Shown in pieces: positions 48,574 to 58,446 of a stretch of 64,000 nt of DNA. The stretch spans positions 4,130,120-4,194,119 of the forward strand of contig NC_021017.1 in assembly GCF_000210075.1 (NCBI RefSeq). The letters are read 5' to 3'. The DNA comes from Bacteroides xylanisolvens XB1A. GTDB lineage: Bacteria; Bacteroidota; Bacteroidia; Bacteroidales; Bacteroidaceae. The notes under the pieces are model-generated. The model had not been told where the DNA came from. It ran no database searches and saw only the letters and a list, made by a program, of their open reading frames with translations. Numbering within the stretch: position 1 is the first letter of the stretch; the number at the start of each line of letters is the position of its first letter. A program made the position numbers and the translations under genes.

Positions 48574-49614
48574 TTACTTATTTAATAGTTGTTTTAATTC
48601 TTCTACTTCTTTGCGCAAGTTACGCAGTTCTTTCTGCATATCCGGCAGGCTTCTTTGTGCAATGGATGATTTGAAATATTGCTTCAGTTCCATAGGAGGA
48701 GTTCCGATAAGCTGGCTACCGGACTTGATGTCTCCCGGCACACCTGATTGTGCGCCTAATCCAACTTTATCTCCTATTTTAGCATGTCCTGCAATACCTA
48801 CCTGACCACCGATCATACACCATTCACCCACTTTGGTAGAACCGGCAATTCCGGCTTGCGCAGCCATAACGGTATGCGAACCTATTTCATCATTGTGTGC
48901 TATTTGTATCAGATTGTCTAACTTGACACCGCTGTGTACTACCGTAGCTCCCATTGTAGCACGGTCTACACACGTATTAGCACCTATATCTACTTTATCT
49001 TCCAGAATAACAATTCCGATTTGCGGAATCTTGTCATATCCGTTCGGAGTGGGAGCAAAACCAAATCCGTCAGCTCCGATCACTGCACCCGAATGAAGGA
49101 TACATTCATTACCTATGCGGCAGTCATGATAAACATTTACATTGGAGTAAAGCAGGCAACTGTTGCCTATCTTCACGCCGTCTCCAACGAAAGTGTGGGG
49201 GTAAATTTGAGTATTATCTCCAATCACGGTATTTTCACCGATATAGGCAAAAGCACCGATGTATACATTCTCACCAATTTTGGCGCTGGGTGCAACGAAA
49301 GCTAATGAATCTATCCCTTGTTTCTTAGGCTTGCTCATCTCATAAAGATTGAGCAATTTAGCTAGACTTTCGTATGCATTGTCTACTTTGATAAGAGTAG
49401 CTTTAATTTCGTGTTCGGGAGTGAAGTCCTTATTAACCAAGACAATGCTTGATTGTGTTTCGTAGATGTAAGGTGTATATTTGGGATTTGACAGGAAAGA
49501 AATTGCTCCGGGCATTCCCTCTTCAATTTTAGCGAATGTGTGTACCGTAGCGTTTTCGTCTCCAATGATTTCCCCTTGGATAAATGCTGCAATTTGCTTA
49601 GCCGAGAACTCCAT
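48574..49614 (-). CDS. lpxD: UDP-3-O-(3-hydroxyacyl)glucosamine N-acyltransferase
   Basis: A 346-aa beta-helix acyltransferase, third step of lipid A synthesis. The N-terminal uridine-binding domain ([20 protein letters not shown]) is followed by hexapeptide repeats ([20 protein letters not shown]) and the catalytic His in [20 protein letters not shown]. The C-terminal helix ([17 protein letters not shown]) is coiled-coil-like. It is the first lpx gene of the run and follows the HD hydrolase gene after 82 bp. Confidence 0.96.
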   Translation of the reverse strand: MEFSAKQIAAFIQGEIIGDENATVHTFAKIEEGMPGAISFLSNPKYTPYIYETQSSIVLVNKDFTPEHEIKATLIKVDNAYESLAKLLNLYEMSKPKKQGIDSLAFVAPSAKIGENVYIGAFAYIGENTVIGDNTQIYPHTFVGDGVKIGNSCLLYSNVNVYHDCRIGNECILHSGAVIGADGFGFAPTPNGYDKIPQIGIVILEDKVDIGANTCVDRATMGATVVHSGVKLDNLIQIAHNDEIGSHTVMAAQAGIAGSTKVGEWCMIGGQVGIAGHAKIGDKVGLGAQSGVPGDIKSGSQLIGTPPMELKQYFKSSIAQRSLPDMQKELRNLRKEVEELKQLLNK

Positions 49615-49696
49615 GTCTTTTATTTAAAATTTAATTAGTTCACAAATAACGGATTTTTTTTTCAGATTTCCGTGTTATTGCATGAATATTTTATAC

Positions 49697-50926
49697 TTAT
49701 CTGTGTAATCTCTGATAGCAGAGATAGTATTTCTTTACCTTTTTGGACAATAATGAGATGTTCAGCATGTCCGATGCTTCGGCAATATTTTTGATAGTGC
49801 CGTCTTTGTAGATAATATCAATACTGTCATCTGCCGGGTCATACATATTCTTTTCGATGCTGGGGGTAGAGACAAAATAGTTCGCTTCGGAAAGGGTTAT
49901 GCCTAGTTGCTGGCTGATGTGCAAAGTTAATTCTTTTTTTCTGTCCTCACTAATAGGTTCCGACGAAATTTCCACTTTAAAGATATTTCGGTTTATCATT
50001 CCCGTGCTTAAAGTAGAAAGTACTTTATCGGTGTGGGTGCTCCACACTTTCAAGGCTGTCCATATATCGTTGTCGTCCAGCTGGATAAAATTCTCCAGAC
50101 AGTCGGGGTTGTTATAGAATTCCGTAGGATTGATATCATTGTAAAGGAAAAAACGTAATGCGGGTGATGCAAATAGTTCCACTCCTTGTGAAGCCAGTTC
50201 TTTGGCACGCAATAGAGTACTAATCAGCATCTTTTCGTATGCCACGGACGTCTTATGCAGGTATACTTGCCAGTACATCAGGCGACGTGCCGTGAGGAAA
50301 TTCTCGATAGAATAGATCCCTTTGGATTCGACAACCAAACGGTCATCCGCTACATCAAGCATTTTGATGATTCGGGCAGAGCCGATGTTACCTTCCGTTA
50401 CGCCTGTATAAAAGCTGTCGCGGCGAAGATAATCAAGCCGGTCCATATCCAACTGACCGCTTACGAGTTGATGCAGAAAGCGTTTCGGGTATTCGTCCTT
50501 GAAGATTTGAATGGCAAGACTCAGCTGGCCGTTCATCTCTTTATTCATCCGTTCCATCAACATAAGAGAAATCTCTTCGTGCGAGACTCCTTTTACAATT
50601 GTGTCTTCCAGTACATGCGAGAAAGGGCCGTGTCCTATATCATGCAACAGGATGGCAGCCTGCACGGCTTCCGCTTCACTATCAAAAATAAAATTGCCTT
50701 TGGAGGCCAGTTGGGTGATAGCTTCACTCATCAGGTGAAAAGCACCTAAGGAGTGTTGGAAGCGGGTGTGTTGTGCACCGGGGTACACAACAGATGACAA
50801 TCCTACTTGCTTGATGCGGGTAAGACGCTGCAAAAGGGGATGCCGTACTATATCGTACAGTAACCCCTTTGGAATATTGATGAACCCGAATACGGGGTCG
50901 TTAATTATCTTTCTTTCGTAAAGCAT
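49697..50926 (-). CDS. HD domain phosphohydrolase (dGTPase-like)
   Basis: A 409-aa cytoplasmic HD-superfamily protein. Metal-binding residues are in HTRFQHSLGAFHLM and the HD motif LLHDIGHGPFSHVLEDTIV near residue 95, with a third site in LVSGQLDMDRLDYLRRDSFY. The pattern fits the SAMHD1/dGTPase-like HD proteins common in bacteria, which cleave dNTPs, though the substrate is not certain. It lies upstream of lpxD on the same strand, an arrangement I regard as usual in Bacteroides. Confidence 0.88.
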   Translation of the reverse strand: MLYERKIINDPVFGFINIPKGLLYDIVRHPLLQRLTRIKQVGLSSVVYPGAQHTRFQHSLGAFHLMSEAITQLASKGNFIFDSEAEAVQAAILLHDIGHGPFSHVLEDTIVKGVSHEEISLMLMERMNKEMNGQLSLAIQIFKDEYPKRFLHQLVSGQLDMDRLDYLRRDSFYTGVTEGNIGSARIIKMLDVADDRLVVESKGIYSIENFLTARRLMYWQVYLHKTSVAYEKMLISTLLRAKELASQGVELFASPALRFFLYNDINPTEFYNNPDCLENFIQLDDNDIWTALKVWSTHTDKVLSTLSTGMINRNIFKVEISSEPISEDRKKELTLHISQQLGITLSEANYFVSTPSIEKNMYDPADDSIDIIYKDGTIKNIAEASDMLNISLLSKKVKKYYLCYQRLHR

Positions 50927-50956
50927 TCGTTTTCTTTAGAGATCCTTTTTCCCTTT

Positions 50957-51781
50957 TCAGAGAATTGCTTTGAGTTGTTCAGCCATTTGAGCCTGCACTT
51001 CTTGTGCGGCGGTGCGGGCAGCTTCTGCAAATTTCTCTGTTTTATCTACGTAGATAATACCACGCGACGAGTTAACAATCAATCCGCATGTACTGTTCAT
51101 ACCATATTTGCAAACTTCTTCGAGTGAACCGCCTTGTGCTCCCACGCCTGGTACGAGAAGGAAATGGTTCGGGACAATCTTGCGGATGTCCTCAAAAGCA
51201 CGTCCTTGAGTAGCACCTACCACATACATCATGCGGTCATCGCCAGCCCATTCCTGTGATTTGCGTAATACTTTCTCGAACAGACGTTCGCCGTTTACGT
51301 CTTCTGTCAATTGGAAGTCATGAGATCCTTTGTTGGAAGTCAATGCCAACAGGATCACCCATTTGCCTTCGTAGGTAAGGAACGGAGTAACGCTGTCTTC
51401 ACCCATGTAGGGGGCTACTGTTACAGAGTCGATATCCAATTCTTCAAAGAATGTGCGGGCATACATTGCAGAAGTATTTCCGATGTCACCACGCTTTGCG
51501 TCAGCGATGATGAATTGATCCGGATAGTTATCTTTGATATATTTTACTGTCTTTTCAAATGCGATCCATCCTTTTACACCCATGCTTTCATAGAAAGCCA
51601 GATTGGGTTTGTAGGCGATACACAAATCAGCTGTCGCGTCAATGATTGCTTTGTTGAATGCAAAGATCGGATCTTCTTCTTTCAACAGATGTTCCGGGAT
51701 TTTCTTGATGTCAGTATCAAGTCCTACACAAAGGAATGATTTTTTGCGCTTTATGTTTTCAAATAATTGTTGCTTATCCAT
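50957..51781 (-). CDS. pyrF: Orotidine 5'-phosphate decarboxylase, type 2
   Basis: A 274-aa enzyme of the last step of UMP synthesis. Type-2 PyrF features are [17 protein letters not shown], the active-site [19 protein letters not shown] with catalytic Lys and Asp, [16 protein letters not shown], and the phosphate-binding [14 protein letters not shown]. The length is typical of the type-2 subfamily. It follows prfA on the same strand after 89 bp of short A+T-rich direct repeats (TTTACTATT and CTCAATTCTCAACTCT types). Confidence 0.96.
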   Translation of the reverse strand: MDKQQLFENIKRKKSFLCVGLDTDIKKIPEHLLKEEDPIFAFNKAIIDATADLCIAYKPNLAFYESMGVKGWIAFEKTVKYIKDNYPDQFIIADAKRGDIGNTSAMYARTFFEELDIDSVTVAPYMGEDSVTPFLTYEGKWVILLALTSNKGSHDFQLTEDVNGERLFEKVLRKSQEWAGDDRMMYVVGATQGRAFEDIRKIVPNHFLLVPGVGAQGGSLEEVCKYGMNSTCGLIVNSSRGIIYVDKTEKFAEAARTAAQEVQAQMAEQLKAIL

Positions 51782-51870
51782 CTTGTTATTTACTATTTTG
51801 CAATTTGCAATTTACTATTTACTATTTTAAGAAACCGTTCTCAACTCTCAATTCTCAACTCTCCACTTCT

Positions 51871-52983
51871 CTAAAGTTCGCTTTCTTTCAGGCGTTCTGC
51901 ATTTTCCGCTACGATCAGATGGTCGATACAATCCTGGATATCCCCGTCCATGAAGGCTGCCAGATTATAGATTGTATAGTTGATGCGGTGGTCGGTGATA
52001 CGTCCCTGGGGATAGTTGTAAGTTCGTATTTTGGCTGAACGGTCTCCGGTAGATACCATTGTCTTACGTTTGGAGGCAATGTCATCGATATATTTCTGAT
52101 GTTCTTTGTCGTAGATAAAAGTACGGAGACGGGCCAAGGCGCGCTCTTTGTTTTTCGGCTGGTCGCGTGTCTCGGTACATTCGATAAGAATTTCTTCGGC
52201 AATACCGGTGTTCGGGTTCTTCCAGATATAGCGCAGACGTACTCCGGATTCTACCTTGTTTACATTCTGTCCGCCGGCACCGCCGCTTCGGAAAGTGTCC
52301 CATTTGATTTCTCCTTCGTTGATGACTACATCGAATTCTTCAGCTTCGGGAAGCACGGCCACGGATGCGGCTGAAGTGTGAACACGTCCTTGCGTTTCCG
52401 TCGCAGGAACACGCTGTACGCGGTGTACTCCCGATTCGTATTTTAAAATTCCGTATACATTATCGCCTGTCACACTACAAACAATTTCTTTGAATCCACC
52501 GGCTGTCCCTTCGTTCGCATTGGAGACTTCCATTTTCCAACCTTTGGTTTCACAGAATTTGGCATACATACGGAAGAGGTCGCCGGCAAAGATAGCTGCT
52601 TCGTCGCCTCCTGCACCTCCGCGGATTTCGAGAATAGCGTTCTTGCTGTCTTGCGGATCGGCAGGGACAAGCATCAGTTTGATTTCTTCTTCCAATACCG
52701 GAAGGCGCTCTTGACTATTGTCCATTTCTTCTTTCGCCATTTCGCGCATTTCAGCGTCCGATTCATTGGCAAGGATATTTTTAGCTTCTTCAATATTACC
52801 CAGTAATTGGATATATTCTTTCCTTGCTTTCATCAAGTCGTCTAATTCCTTATATTCTTTAGTCAACTTGACATAACGTTTCTGGTCGGCAATCACTGCC
52901 GGGTCTGTGATAAGGGTAGATATTTCTTCAAAACGGGCTACGAGTCCGTCTAATTTTTCTAGTATGGTACTATTGTCTGCCAT
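51871..52983 (-). CDS. prfA: Peptide chain release factor 1
   Basis: A 370-aa release factor for UAA and UAG. The tRNA-mimicking PxT motif is PAT in RVPATETQGRVHTS, and the catalytic GGQ is in RSGGAGGQNVNKVESG near residue 237. No programmed frameshift, as expected for RF1 rather than RF2. The N-terminal domain begins ADNSTILEKLDGLVARFEEI. It starts 3 bp after the purM-like stop, so the genes are in one operon with pyrF. Confidence 0.97.
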   Translation of the reverse strand: MADNSTILEKLDGLVARFEEISTLITDPAVIADQKRYVKLTKEYKELDDLMKARKEYIQLLGNIEEAKNILANESDAEMREMAKEEMDNSQERLPVLEEEIKLMLVPADPQDSKNAILEIRGGAGGDEAAIFAGDLFRMYAKFCETKGWKMEVSNANEGTAGGFKEIVCSVTGDNVYGILKYESGVHRVQRVPATETQGRVHTSAASVAVLPEAEEFDVVINEGEIKWDTFRSGGAGGQNVNKVESGVRLRYIWKNPNTGIAEEILIECTETRDQPKNKERALARLRTFIYDKEHQKYIDDIASKRKTMVSTGDRSAKIRTYNYPQGRITDHRINYTIYNLAAFMDGDIQDCIDHLIVAENAERLKESEL

Positions 52984-52986
52984 TCT

Positions 52987-54153
52987 TTAATATCTAAATT
53001 CTCCGAATTCGCTCTTAATGATTAATTCTGTTTGCTCGCATGCTTCAACACGTCCTACAATCTGTGCCGGAATACCGAATGACTCGGAAATAGCTATTAC
53101 TTCTTCTGCATGTTCCGGTGACAGGTAGACTTCGAGGCGATGTCCCATATTGAATACCTTGTACATTTCTGCCCAGTCCGTACCGCTTTGTTCTTGGATC
53201 GTTTTGAATAAAAGAGGAACAGGGAAAAGATTATCTTTTACTACACGAACGTTTTCTACAAAATGCAGAACTTTAGTTTGTGCACCACCGGAGCAGTGTA
53301 CCATTCCGTGGATTTCCGGACGCAATGCATCAAGCAATTTTTTGACTACCGGTGCGTATGTACGGGTAGGAGAGAGTACTAACTTACCTGCATCAATTGG
53401 AGAATCTTCCACGCTGTCTGTTAGTTTTAACTTACCGGAATAAACTAACTCTTCAGGAACTGCAGCATCATAGCTTTCCGGATATTTTTCAGCAAGATAT
53501 TTGCCGAATACGTCGTGACGGGCACTCGTCAAACCGTTGCTACCCATACCGCCATTATATTCTTTTTCGTAAGTAGCTTGTCCGTAAGAAGCCAACCCAA
53601 CGATCACGTCACCCGGGCGAATATTGGCATTGTCGATAACGTCTGAACGTTTCATACGGCAAGTTACGGTAGAGTCAACGATGATGGTACGTACCAAATC
53701 GCCGACATCTGCAGTTTCACCACCGGTTGCATATACGCCTACACCCATTTCACGGAGTTCGGCCAGCAATTCGTCTGTTCCGTTGATGATGGCGGAGATT
53801 ACTTCTCCGGGAATCAACAGTTTGTTACGTCCAATGGTAGATGAAACAAGGATATTGTCTACGGCACCTACACAAAGCAGGTCGTCGATATTCATAATCA
53901 ATGCATCCTGTGCAATACCTTTCCAAACGGATAAGTCACCCGTTTCTTTCCAGTACATATAAGCAAGAGATGATTTGGTTCCGGCACCATCGGCATGCAT
54001 AATGTTGCAATATTCCGGGTCACCTCCCAATATATCGGGAATAATTTTACAGAATGCTTTCGGGAAGATTCCTTTGTCGATGTTCTTGATGGCGTTGTGC
54101 ACATCTTCTTTTGATGCGCTTACTCCACGCATCATGTATCGTTGATTACTCAT
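52987..54153 (-). CDS. purM: Phosphoribosylformylglycinamidine cyclo-ligase (AIR synthase) family protein
   Basis: A 388-aa PurM-fold enzyme, purine pathway step forming AIR. Family parts are MHADGAGTKSSLAYMYWKET, QDALIMNIDDLLCVGAVDNI, the GVYATGGETADVGDLVRTII nucleotide-binding region, LASYGQATYEKEYNGGMGSN, and FNMGHRLEVYL near the C-terminus. It is about 40 aa longer than E. coli PurM and represents the divergent Bacteroidetes type. The start follows a 270-bp region with a strong 20-bp hairpin. First gene of purM-prfA-pyrF. Confidence 0.9.
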   Translation of the reverse strand: MSNQRYMMRGVSASKEDVHNAIKNIDKGIFPKAFCKIIPDILGGDPEYCNIMHADGAGTKSSLAYMYWKETGDLSVWKGIAQDALIMNIDDLLCVGAVDNILVSSTIGRNKLLIPGEVISAIINGTDELLAELREMGVGVYATGGETADVGDLVRTIIVDSTVTCRMKRSDVIDNANIRPGDVIVGLASYGQATYEKEYNGGMGSNGLTSARHDVFGKYLAEKYPESYDAAVPEELVYSGKLKLTDSVEDSPIDAGKLVLSPTRTYAPVVKKLLDALRPEIHGMVHCSGGAQTKVLHFVENVRVVKDNLFPVPLLFKTIQEQSGTDWAEMYKVFNMGHRLEVYLSPEHAEEVIAISESFGIPAQIVGRVEACEQTELIIKSEFGEFRY

Positions 54154-54290
54154 GAGTTATAGAATTATTTTGTATACGGCTGCAAAAGTACAGCTTTTTT
54201 TTGGTACAGCCAACTAGGTACTAGTAAATGTTAATCATTAACTTTTATACTTTGGGATATTCTATTGAAAAGGAGAAGAATAATAGAAAA

Positions 54291-54337
54291 TTAAGAGTTA
54301 AATTCATAGTTTTCATTACTATGAATTTAACTCTTAA
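54291..54337 (-). terminator. Perfect 20-bp hairpin after lemA
   Basis: Left arm 54291-54310 and right arm 54318-54337 pair perfectly over 20 bp around TTTCATT. A second small palindrome, GAGATAAATATCTC, lies near 54370. They stand between the lemA stop and the purM-like start and probably end the lemA transcript. Little G+C, but the length makes it stable. Confidence 0.7.
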
Positions 54338-54423
54338 TATAGAAGTGTTTTATCTAATGAAAAAATGCCGAGATAAATATCTCAGATGATATCAAGTATC
54401 TTTTTGGGTAAATCAAATCTTTT

Positions 54424-55005
54424 TTAGAATTCTACCTTCGGAGCTTTCTCGCTTCCTTCTTCTGCTTCAAAATATGCTTTCTTATCGAAGCCGAACATTC
54501 CTGCAAAGATATTCTTCGGGAAACGGCGGATATTGGTGTTATAAGCTTGTGCAGCATCATTGAAGTTTTTGCGTGCTACATTGATACGATTTTCCGTTCC
54601 TTCCAGTTGAGCTTGAAGTTCCAGGAAGTTCTGGTTAGCTTTCAGGTCCGGATAATTCTCGGTGATGGCTAATAACTTGCCCAATGCTGATGTTACAGCA
54701 CCTTGTGCCTTTTGGTATTGCGCCAGCTTTTCCGGTGTCAGGTCGGCAGCATCTACTTTGATTTGAGTAGCCTGGCTACGTGCGGCAACAACTCCTTCCA
54801 ATGTTTCCTTTTCATGTGTCGCATATCCTTTCACTGTGTTTACCAAGTTAGGAATCAGGTCGGCACGACGTTGATATTGAGTTTCTACATTTGCCCATTG
54901 ACCACTTACATTCTCGTCCATAGTAACCAGACCGTTATATACACTTACTGCCCATATAACAAGGATAACCACAACGGCTAAGATGATAATAATTGACTTC
55001 TTCAT
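54424..55005 (-). CDS. lemA: LemA family membrane protein
   Basis: A 193-aa protein with one N-terminal membrane segment (KSIIIILAVVVILVIWAVSV) and the LemA helical domain: SGQWANVETQYQRRADLIPN, LVNTVKGYATHEKETLEGVV, YPDLKANQNFLELQAQLEGT, ENRINVARKNFNDAAQAYNT. The function of the family is not settled. In Bacteroides lemA is usually next to a TPM-domain gene. Here a RelE/ParE-type pair separates the two, with the toxin ending 8 bp upstream of lemA. Confidence 0.94.
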   Translation of the reverse strand: MKKSIIIILAVVVILVIWAVSVYNGLVTMDENVSGQWANVETQYQRRADLIPNLVNTVKGYATHEKETLEGVVAARSQATQIKVDAADLTPEKLAQYQKAQGAVTSALGKLLAITENYPDLKANQNFLELQAQLEGTENRINVARKNFNDAAQAYNTNIRRFPKNIFAGMFGFDKKAYFEAEEGSEKAPKVEF

Positions 55006-55013
55006 GTTTCTAA

Positions 55014-55334
55014 TTATTCTATAGTTTTTGTTAATTTATCAGGGTTTTGACGAACGTCCCAAACTGTCACAATGATTACATCCTTATTAGCATCAACGTA
55101 ATAAATAAGTTTATAATTAGTGTCTACTACTAATGCTCTGTAACAGAGTGTAACTCTTTCTGAAGTATTTAGAATGTTTCCCGCATTTGGGAAAGTTCTA
55201 AGCATCTCTGCTTCTTTGATAAGTTTATTATGTAATTTAGCAGCTATACGTTCGTTTTTTGTATATTGTAATGTTTGTAAATAAACTAATTCTAGCGTTT
55301 GCAAAGCCGATTGAGTCCAAACAATATTTGTCAT
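55014..55334 (-). CDS. RelE/ParE-type toxin
   Basis: A 106-aa protein of the RelE/ParE fold: IVWTQSALQTLELVYLQTLQ at the start, a basic middle with LRTFPNAGNILNTSERVTLC, and the strand YKLIYYVDANKDVIIVTVWD, then RQNPDKL, typical of the YafQ/ParE end. Toxins of this superfamily cut ribosome-bound mRNA or poison gyrase; which applies is unclear. Its start overlaps the antitoxin gene by 4 bp (ATGA), the usual order of antitoxin first. It sits within the TPM-lemA operon. Confidence 0.88.
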   Translation of the reverse strand: MTNIVWTQSALQTLELVYLQTLQYTKNERIAAKLHNKLIKEAEMLRTFPNAGNILNTSERVTLCYRALVVDTNYKLIYYVDANKDVIIVTVWDVRQNPDKLTKTIE

Positions 55335-55630
55335 TTCATATAATATTTGAGAACATCCTCATGTGAAACAATTCTTCCTGCCTTGACATCCTCCATACCT
55401 CTATTGATTGCGATCTCTAATTCTTCTTGAGTATGTGGTAATAACCATGATTTTTGTTCCAATTCGTTGGAGAATCGAAGCATTTCTTTGAGCTGATTTT
55501 CTTCCATTAACATAACTCGTTCCATAATTTTCTGTCTCATGGTGATGGTGTCCATACCGTAAGAACCAGTTGGCTCATGGACAACTTTTTCTTGTTCTTT
55601 TTTTTCTTGATATTCTTTATTCTCTTTCAT
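55331..55630 (-). CDS. Putative antitoxin partner of the RelE/ParE toxin
   Basis: A 99-aa, highly charged protein (MKENKEYQEKKEQEKVVHEP at the N-terminus). The end AINRGMEDVKAGRIVSHEDV, then LKYYMK, is the pattern of Bacteroidetes antitoxins that pair with RelE/ParE toxins, where a RxxSHEEV-like motif caps the toxin. A DNA-binding part is not obvious; the middle helices (MRQKIMERVMLMEENQLKEM) could serve. The 4-bp overlap with the toxin and the operon position support the pairing. Confidence 0.78.
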   Translation of the reverse strand: MKENKEYQEKKEQEKVVHEPTGSYGMDTITMRQKIMERVMLMEENQLKEMLRFSNELEQKSWLLPHTQEELEIAINRGMEDVKAGRIVSHEDVLKYYMK

Positions 55631-55701
55631 TTTCTTCTGTCTTAGTCATTAGGTAAAGTTACTAATTTATTTCGAAACTAGGGCATTGGATAACATTTAT
55701 T

Positions 55702-56619
55702 TTAGAAACGAGAACCGGCACCACCGCCTCCGCCCATTCCTCCGCCAAAGCTGCCTCCACCGAAACCGCCTCCGCCTCCGAAACTGCCTCCGCCAAAACC
55801 ACCAATGAACGGACCGCCTCCGCCACCGCCCCGGTGATGGTAATCATTGTCATAACTTTGCTGGCGGCGTATGATGGTATGTCCACAGTTTCTACATGTA
55901 TAGGTGACATCTTCGGTCTTCACTCCATTAATCCGGGATACGACTCTGCTTCCGCTTCTCTGCAATTGATGTTTACCACAATTCGGACAGCGACTTTGTT
56001 TGCGTGCCGAAAAGAAAGCAAGACCTCCGCCAATGGTGATAAAACAAAGAATAGCAAGAATAAAATCAAAAGAACCACCGCTGTTAGAATCGGAGAGAGC
56101 ATCATTTTCCATCGAACCGTCGAGCCGCTGGCAAGTCGCTTTTAGACCAGCCACCATTCCTGCATCCCAATTCCCATCTTTGAGGTAAGGAATCATATAC
56201 CTTGTTTGAATCCTTTTGCAGATAGCATCGGGAAGTACTCCTTCCAAGCCATAACCAGTATAGAACTGTATACAGCGTTGATCGGTGACTAATAAAATGA
56301 CTAATCCATTGTTTTTGCCTTTTTTTCCTACACCCCATTTATTAAGCAGCTGATGACAGAAGTCGAAACAATCTTCTTCTCCGATTGAGGGAACTACGGC
56401 AACCACTGTTTCAATTCCAGTTTGTTGTTCCAAAGCATAAAGCATGGAGTCTATACTGTCACAAGCAGCCTGTGAAAGTATGCCGGCCGGGTTGCAAACA
56501 TATTGCATTTTATTTTGCAGATGTACTTTCGGAAGGTTGTCTACCGTGTATACTTTCCCTTGAGCTTGTAGTGGGAACAGAAGAAAAGTAGCTAGTATAA
56601 AAGTTAATATTGATTTCAT
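55702..56619 (-). CDS. TPM domain membrane protein with zinc ribbon and Gly-rich tail
   Basis: A 305-aa protein. A signal peptide (MKSILTFILATFLLFPLQAQ) precedes the TPM domain (about residues 25-165: QAACDSIDSMLYALEQQTGI, NGLVILLVTDQRCIQFYTGY). One membrane segment follows near 185-205 (FILAILCFITIGGGLAFFSA), then a zinc ribbon CPNC...CRNC and a glycine-rich end (GGGSFGGGGGFGGGSFGGG). The TPM domain is suspected of phosphatase or membrane-repair-related roles. The gene is usually adjacent to lemA, from which the toxin-antitoxin pair now separates it. Confidence 0.9.
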   Translation of the reverse strand: MKSILTFILATFLLFPLQAQGKVYTVDNLPKVHLQNKMQYVCNPAGILSQAACDSIDSMLYALEQQTGIETVVAVVPSIGEEDCFDFCHQLLNKWGVGKKGKNNGLVILLVTDQRCIQFYTGYGLEGVLPDAICKRIQTRYMIPYLKDGNWDAGMVAGLKATCQRLDGSMENDALSDSNSGGSFDFILAILCFITIGGGLAFFSARKQSRCPNCGKHQLQRSGSRVVSRINGVKTEDVTYTCRNCGHTIIRRQQSYDNDYHHRGGGGGGPFIGGFGGGSFGGGGGFGGGSFGGGMGGGGGAGSRF

Positions 56620-56691
56620 AACGATTATTTTATGCTTGCAAATATAGAAACTTTTTCTGTTATGAATCTTAAACTCCTTGTTATAATAGGT

Positions 56692-57642
56692 TTAATGGAT
56701 GTATCGCCCGACGAATGCACGGACTCGGTCGGTGTACTCCTGTTTATTCTCTTGGTATGAAACAGCATGAGCGGCTCCCGGCACAATCCATAGTTCTTTG
56801 GGCTCCGGTTTGGCTTCGTAAAGCGGGTATACCATCCAGGTAGGCACATACGTGTCTTTGTCCCCGTGAATAAACAGCATCGGAAGTTGTGATTTGGCTA
56901 CCTGTTTCAGTGAAGAAGCTTCTTTGAAATTCCATCCATATTTCTTTTCGCAAAGCCAGCTTGTGGTGTACATGAGTGGAAAAGGAGGAAGATGAAAACT
57001 TGTTTTCAACTCGTGTGAGAATTCGTCCCATACGCTGGTATAGCCGCAATCCTCCACAAAGCATTTGACAAATGGCTTTTGTTCCTCACCAGATACCATC
57101 ATGGTGGTGGCACCTCCCATTGAAATTCCGTGTACAACCATTTGCGTGCTGTCTCCAAAGATTTCATTGGCGATGTTCATCCATTGCAATACATCTAGAC
57201 GGTCTTTCCAGCCCATTTGAATGGCAGGACCTTCACTTTCTCCCTGATGTTGCAGGTCGGGGAGTAATATATTATATCCTAAATCACGATTATACAGATA
57301 ACCGATCATAAACATGCGGATAGCATTATCCGTATATCCGTGTACAATGACTGCGGTCTTGCTGGTAGGTTGGGGAGCAGCCACATAATACGCATGTAGT
57401 TGTATGCCGTGTGGGTTTATGATAAAAGTGTCTTTCAGTGCATCCACTTGTCTCAGGCTATCCACCCATGGACGCAAAAAAGGGTAGTTTTTATACATGA
57501 AAGGATAAGAGTCAGCATCTTTAGACAAAATTTTGGCATTCGGAGTCAATGAGAAGTTTAACATATAAAAACTTCCTCCGATAGTGCAGCCGGTCAATGC
57601 CAGCATGATAATAATGATGCTATATACTACTTTTCTCCTCAT
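56692..57642 (-). CDS. Alpha/beta hydrolase with N-terminal membrane anchor
   Basis: A 316-aa hydrolase. The first 20 residues (RRKVVYSIIIIMLALTGCTI) form a membrane segment or lipoprotein signal with Cys19. The alpha/beta-hydrolase core shows the oxyanion strand TAVIVHGYTDNA, the nucleophile motif GISMGGATT, the Asp in HGDKDTYVP and His in GAAHAVSY. Substrates could be esters or peptides. It is followed by aroE in the transcription direction upstream (18-bp gap), suggesting co-transcription. Confidence 0.88.
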   Translation of the reverse strand: MRRKVVYSIIIIMLALTGCTIGGSFYMLNFSLTPNAKILSKDADSYPFMYKNYPFLRPWVDSLRQVDALKDTFIINPHGIQLHAYYVAAPQPTSKTAVIVHGYTDNAIRMFMIGYLYNRDLGYNILLPDLQHQGESEGPAIQMGWKDRLDVLQWMNIANEIFGDSTQMVVHGISMGGATTMMVSGEEQKPFVKCFVEDCGYTSVWDEFSHELKTSFHLPPFPLMYTTSWLCEKKYGWNFKEASSLKQVAKSQLPMLFIHGDKDTYVPTWMVYPLYEAKPEPKELWIVPGAAHAVSYQENKQEYTDRVRAFVGRYIH

Positions 57643-57660
57643 AAAAACTTCTTTTAACCC

Positions 57661-58407
57661 TTATTTATGCCATATCTCCCAGGCGGCAAATGCCTGAAGC
57701 AGGAGCATTTCCAGACCGTTTTTTACAACAGCCCCTTGCGCTTCTCCTTTTTTCATGAACAGCGTAACGTTCGGATTATATAACAAATCGTAGAGCAAAT
57801 GGTTTGGTGTCAGAAGTTCATAAGGGATATTAGGGCAGAAATCTACCTTAGGAAACATTCCTACGGGAGTGCTATTGACAATGACTGTGTATTCTGCCAT
57901 AATTTCGGGAGTCAGTTCTTCATAAGTCAGCATATCGTCGGCTTTGTGGGTGCGCGATACGAAGATGCTTTCGATACCTAGATTCTTCAGACCGTGGTAG
58001 ACAGCTTTGGAAGCTCCGCCGGTACCCAAAATCAACGCTTTCTTGTGATGAGGCTGCAACAAGGGCTGGATGGATTGAGTGAATCCAATGATATCGGAGT
58101 TGTAACCCACCAACTTGACTTTTCCTTTTGGCTGGCGAATGATTTTAATCACATTGACTGCGCCTATCTTTGCGGTGTCACGATCGAGTTCATCCAGAAA
58201 AGGAATCACTTGTTCTTTGTAAGGGATGGTGACATTGAGCCCGCACAGGTTGGGATTCTCTTCGATCACTTCCATGAAGTTATTGATACTGGGAATCTCA
58301 AAATTCACATACTCTGCATTGATTCCTTCGGATTTGAACTTCTCATTAAAGTATCCGATAGAAAATGAATGTCGCAGAGGATAGCCGATTAAACCATATT
58401 TTTCCAT
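57661..58407 (-). CDS. aroE: Shikimate dehydrogenase
   Basis: A 248-aa cytoplasmic NADPH enzyme of the aromatic amino acid pathway. Typical motifs: the shikimate site GYPLRHSFSIGYFNEKF, NVTIPYKEQVIPFLDEL with the catalytic Lys and DRDTAKIGAVNVIKI, the nucleotide loop ALILGTGGASKAVYHGL, and VNSTPVGMFPKVDFCP. Slightly shorter than E. coli AroE (272 aa). It lies between ubiE and the alpha/beta hydrolase on the same strand. Confidence 0.96.
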   Translation of the reverse strand: MEKYGLIGYPLRHSFSIGYFNEKFKSEGINAEYVNFEIPSINNFMEVIEENPNLCGLNVTIPYKEQVIPFLDELDRDTAKIGAVNVIKIIRQPKGKVKLVGYNSDIIGFTQSIQPLLQPHHKKALILGTGGASKAVYHGLKNLGIESIFVSRTHKADDMLTYEELTPEIMAEYTVIVNSTPVGMFPKVDFCPNIPYELLTPNHLLYDLLYNPNVTLFMKKGEAQGAVVKNGLEMLLLQAFAAWEIWHK

Positions 58408-58446
58408 AATATAATAAGGGTTAAATTAATCATTCACAATGAATTG

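Noticed and set aside
51871..52983. Release factor 2 with programmed frameshift
   Set aside because: The frame is uninterrupted and the codon-recognition motif is PAT (RF1 PxT type), not SPF.
55662..55910. Separate gene in another frame of the Gly-rich tail
   Set aside because: The Ala/Val-rich translation is the shifted reading of the glycine-rich repeat of the TPM protein.
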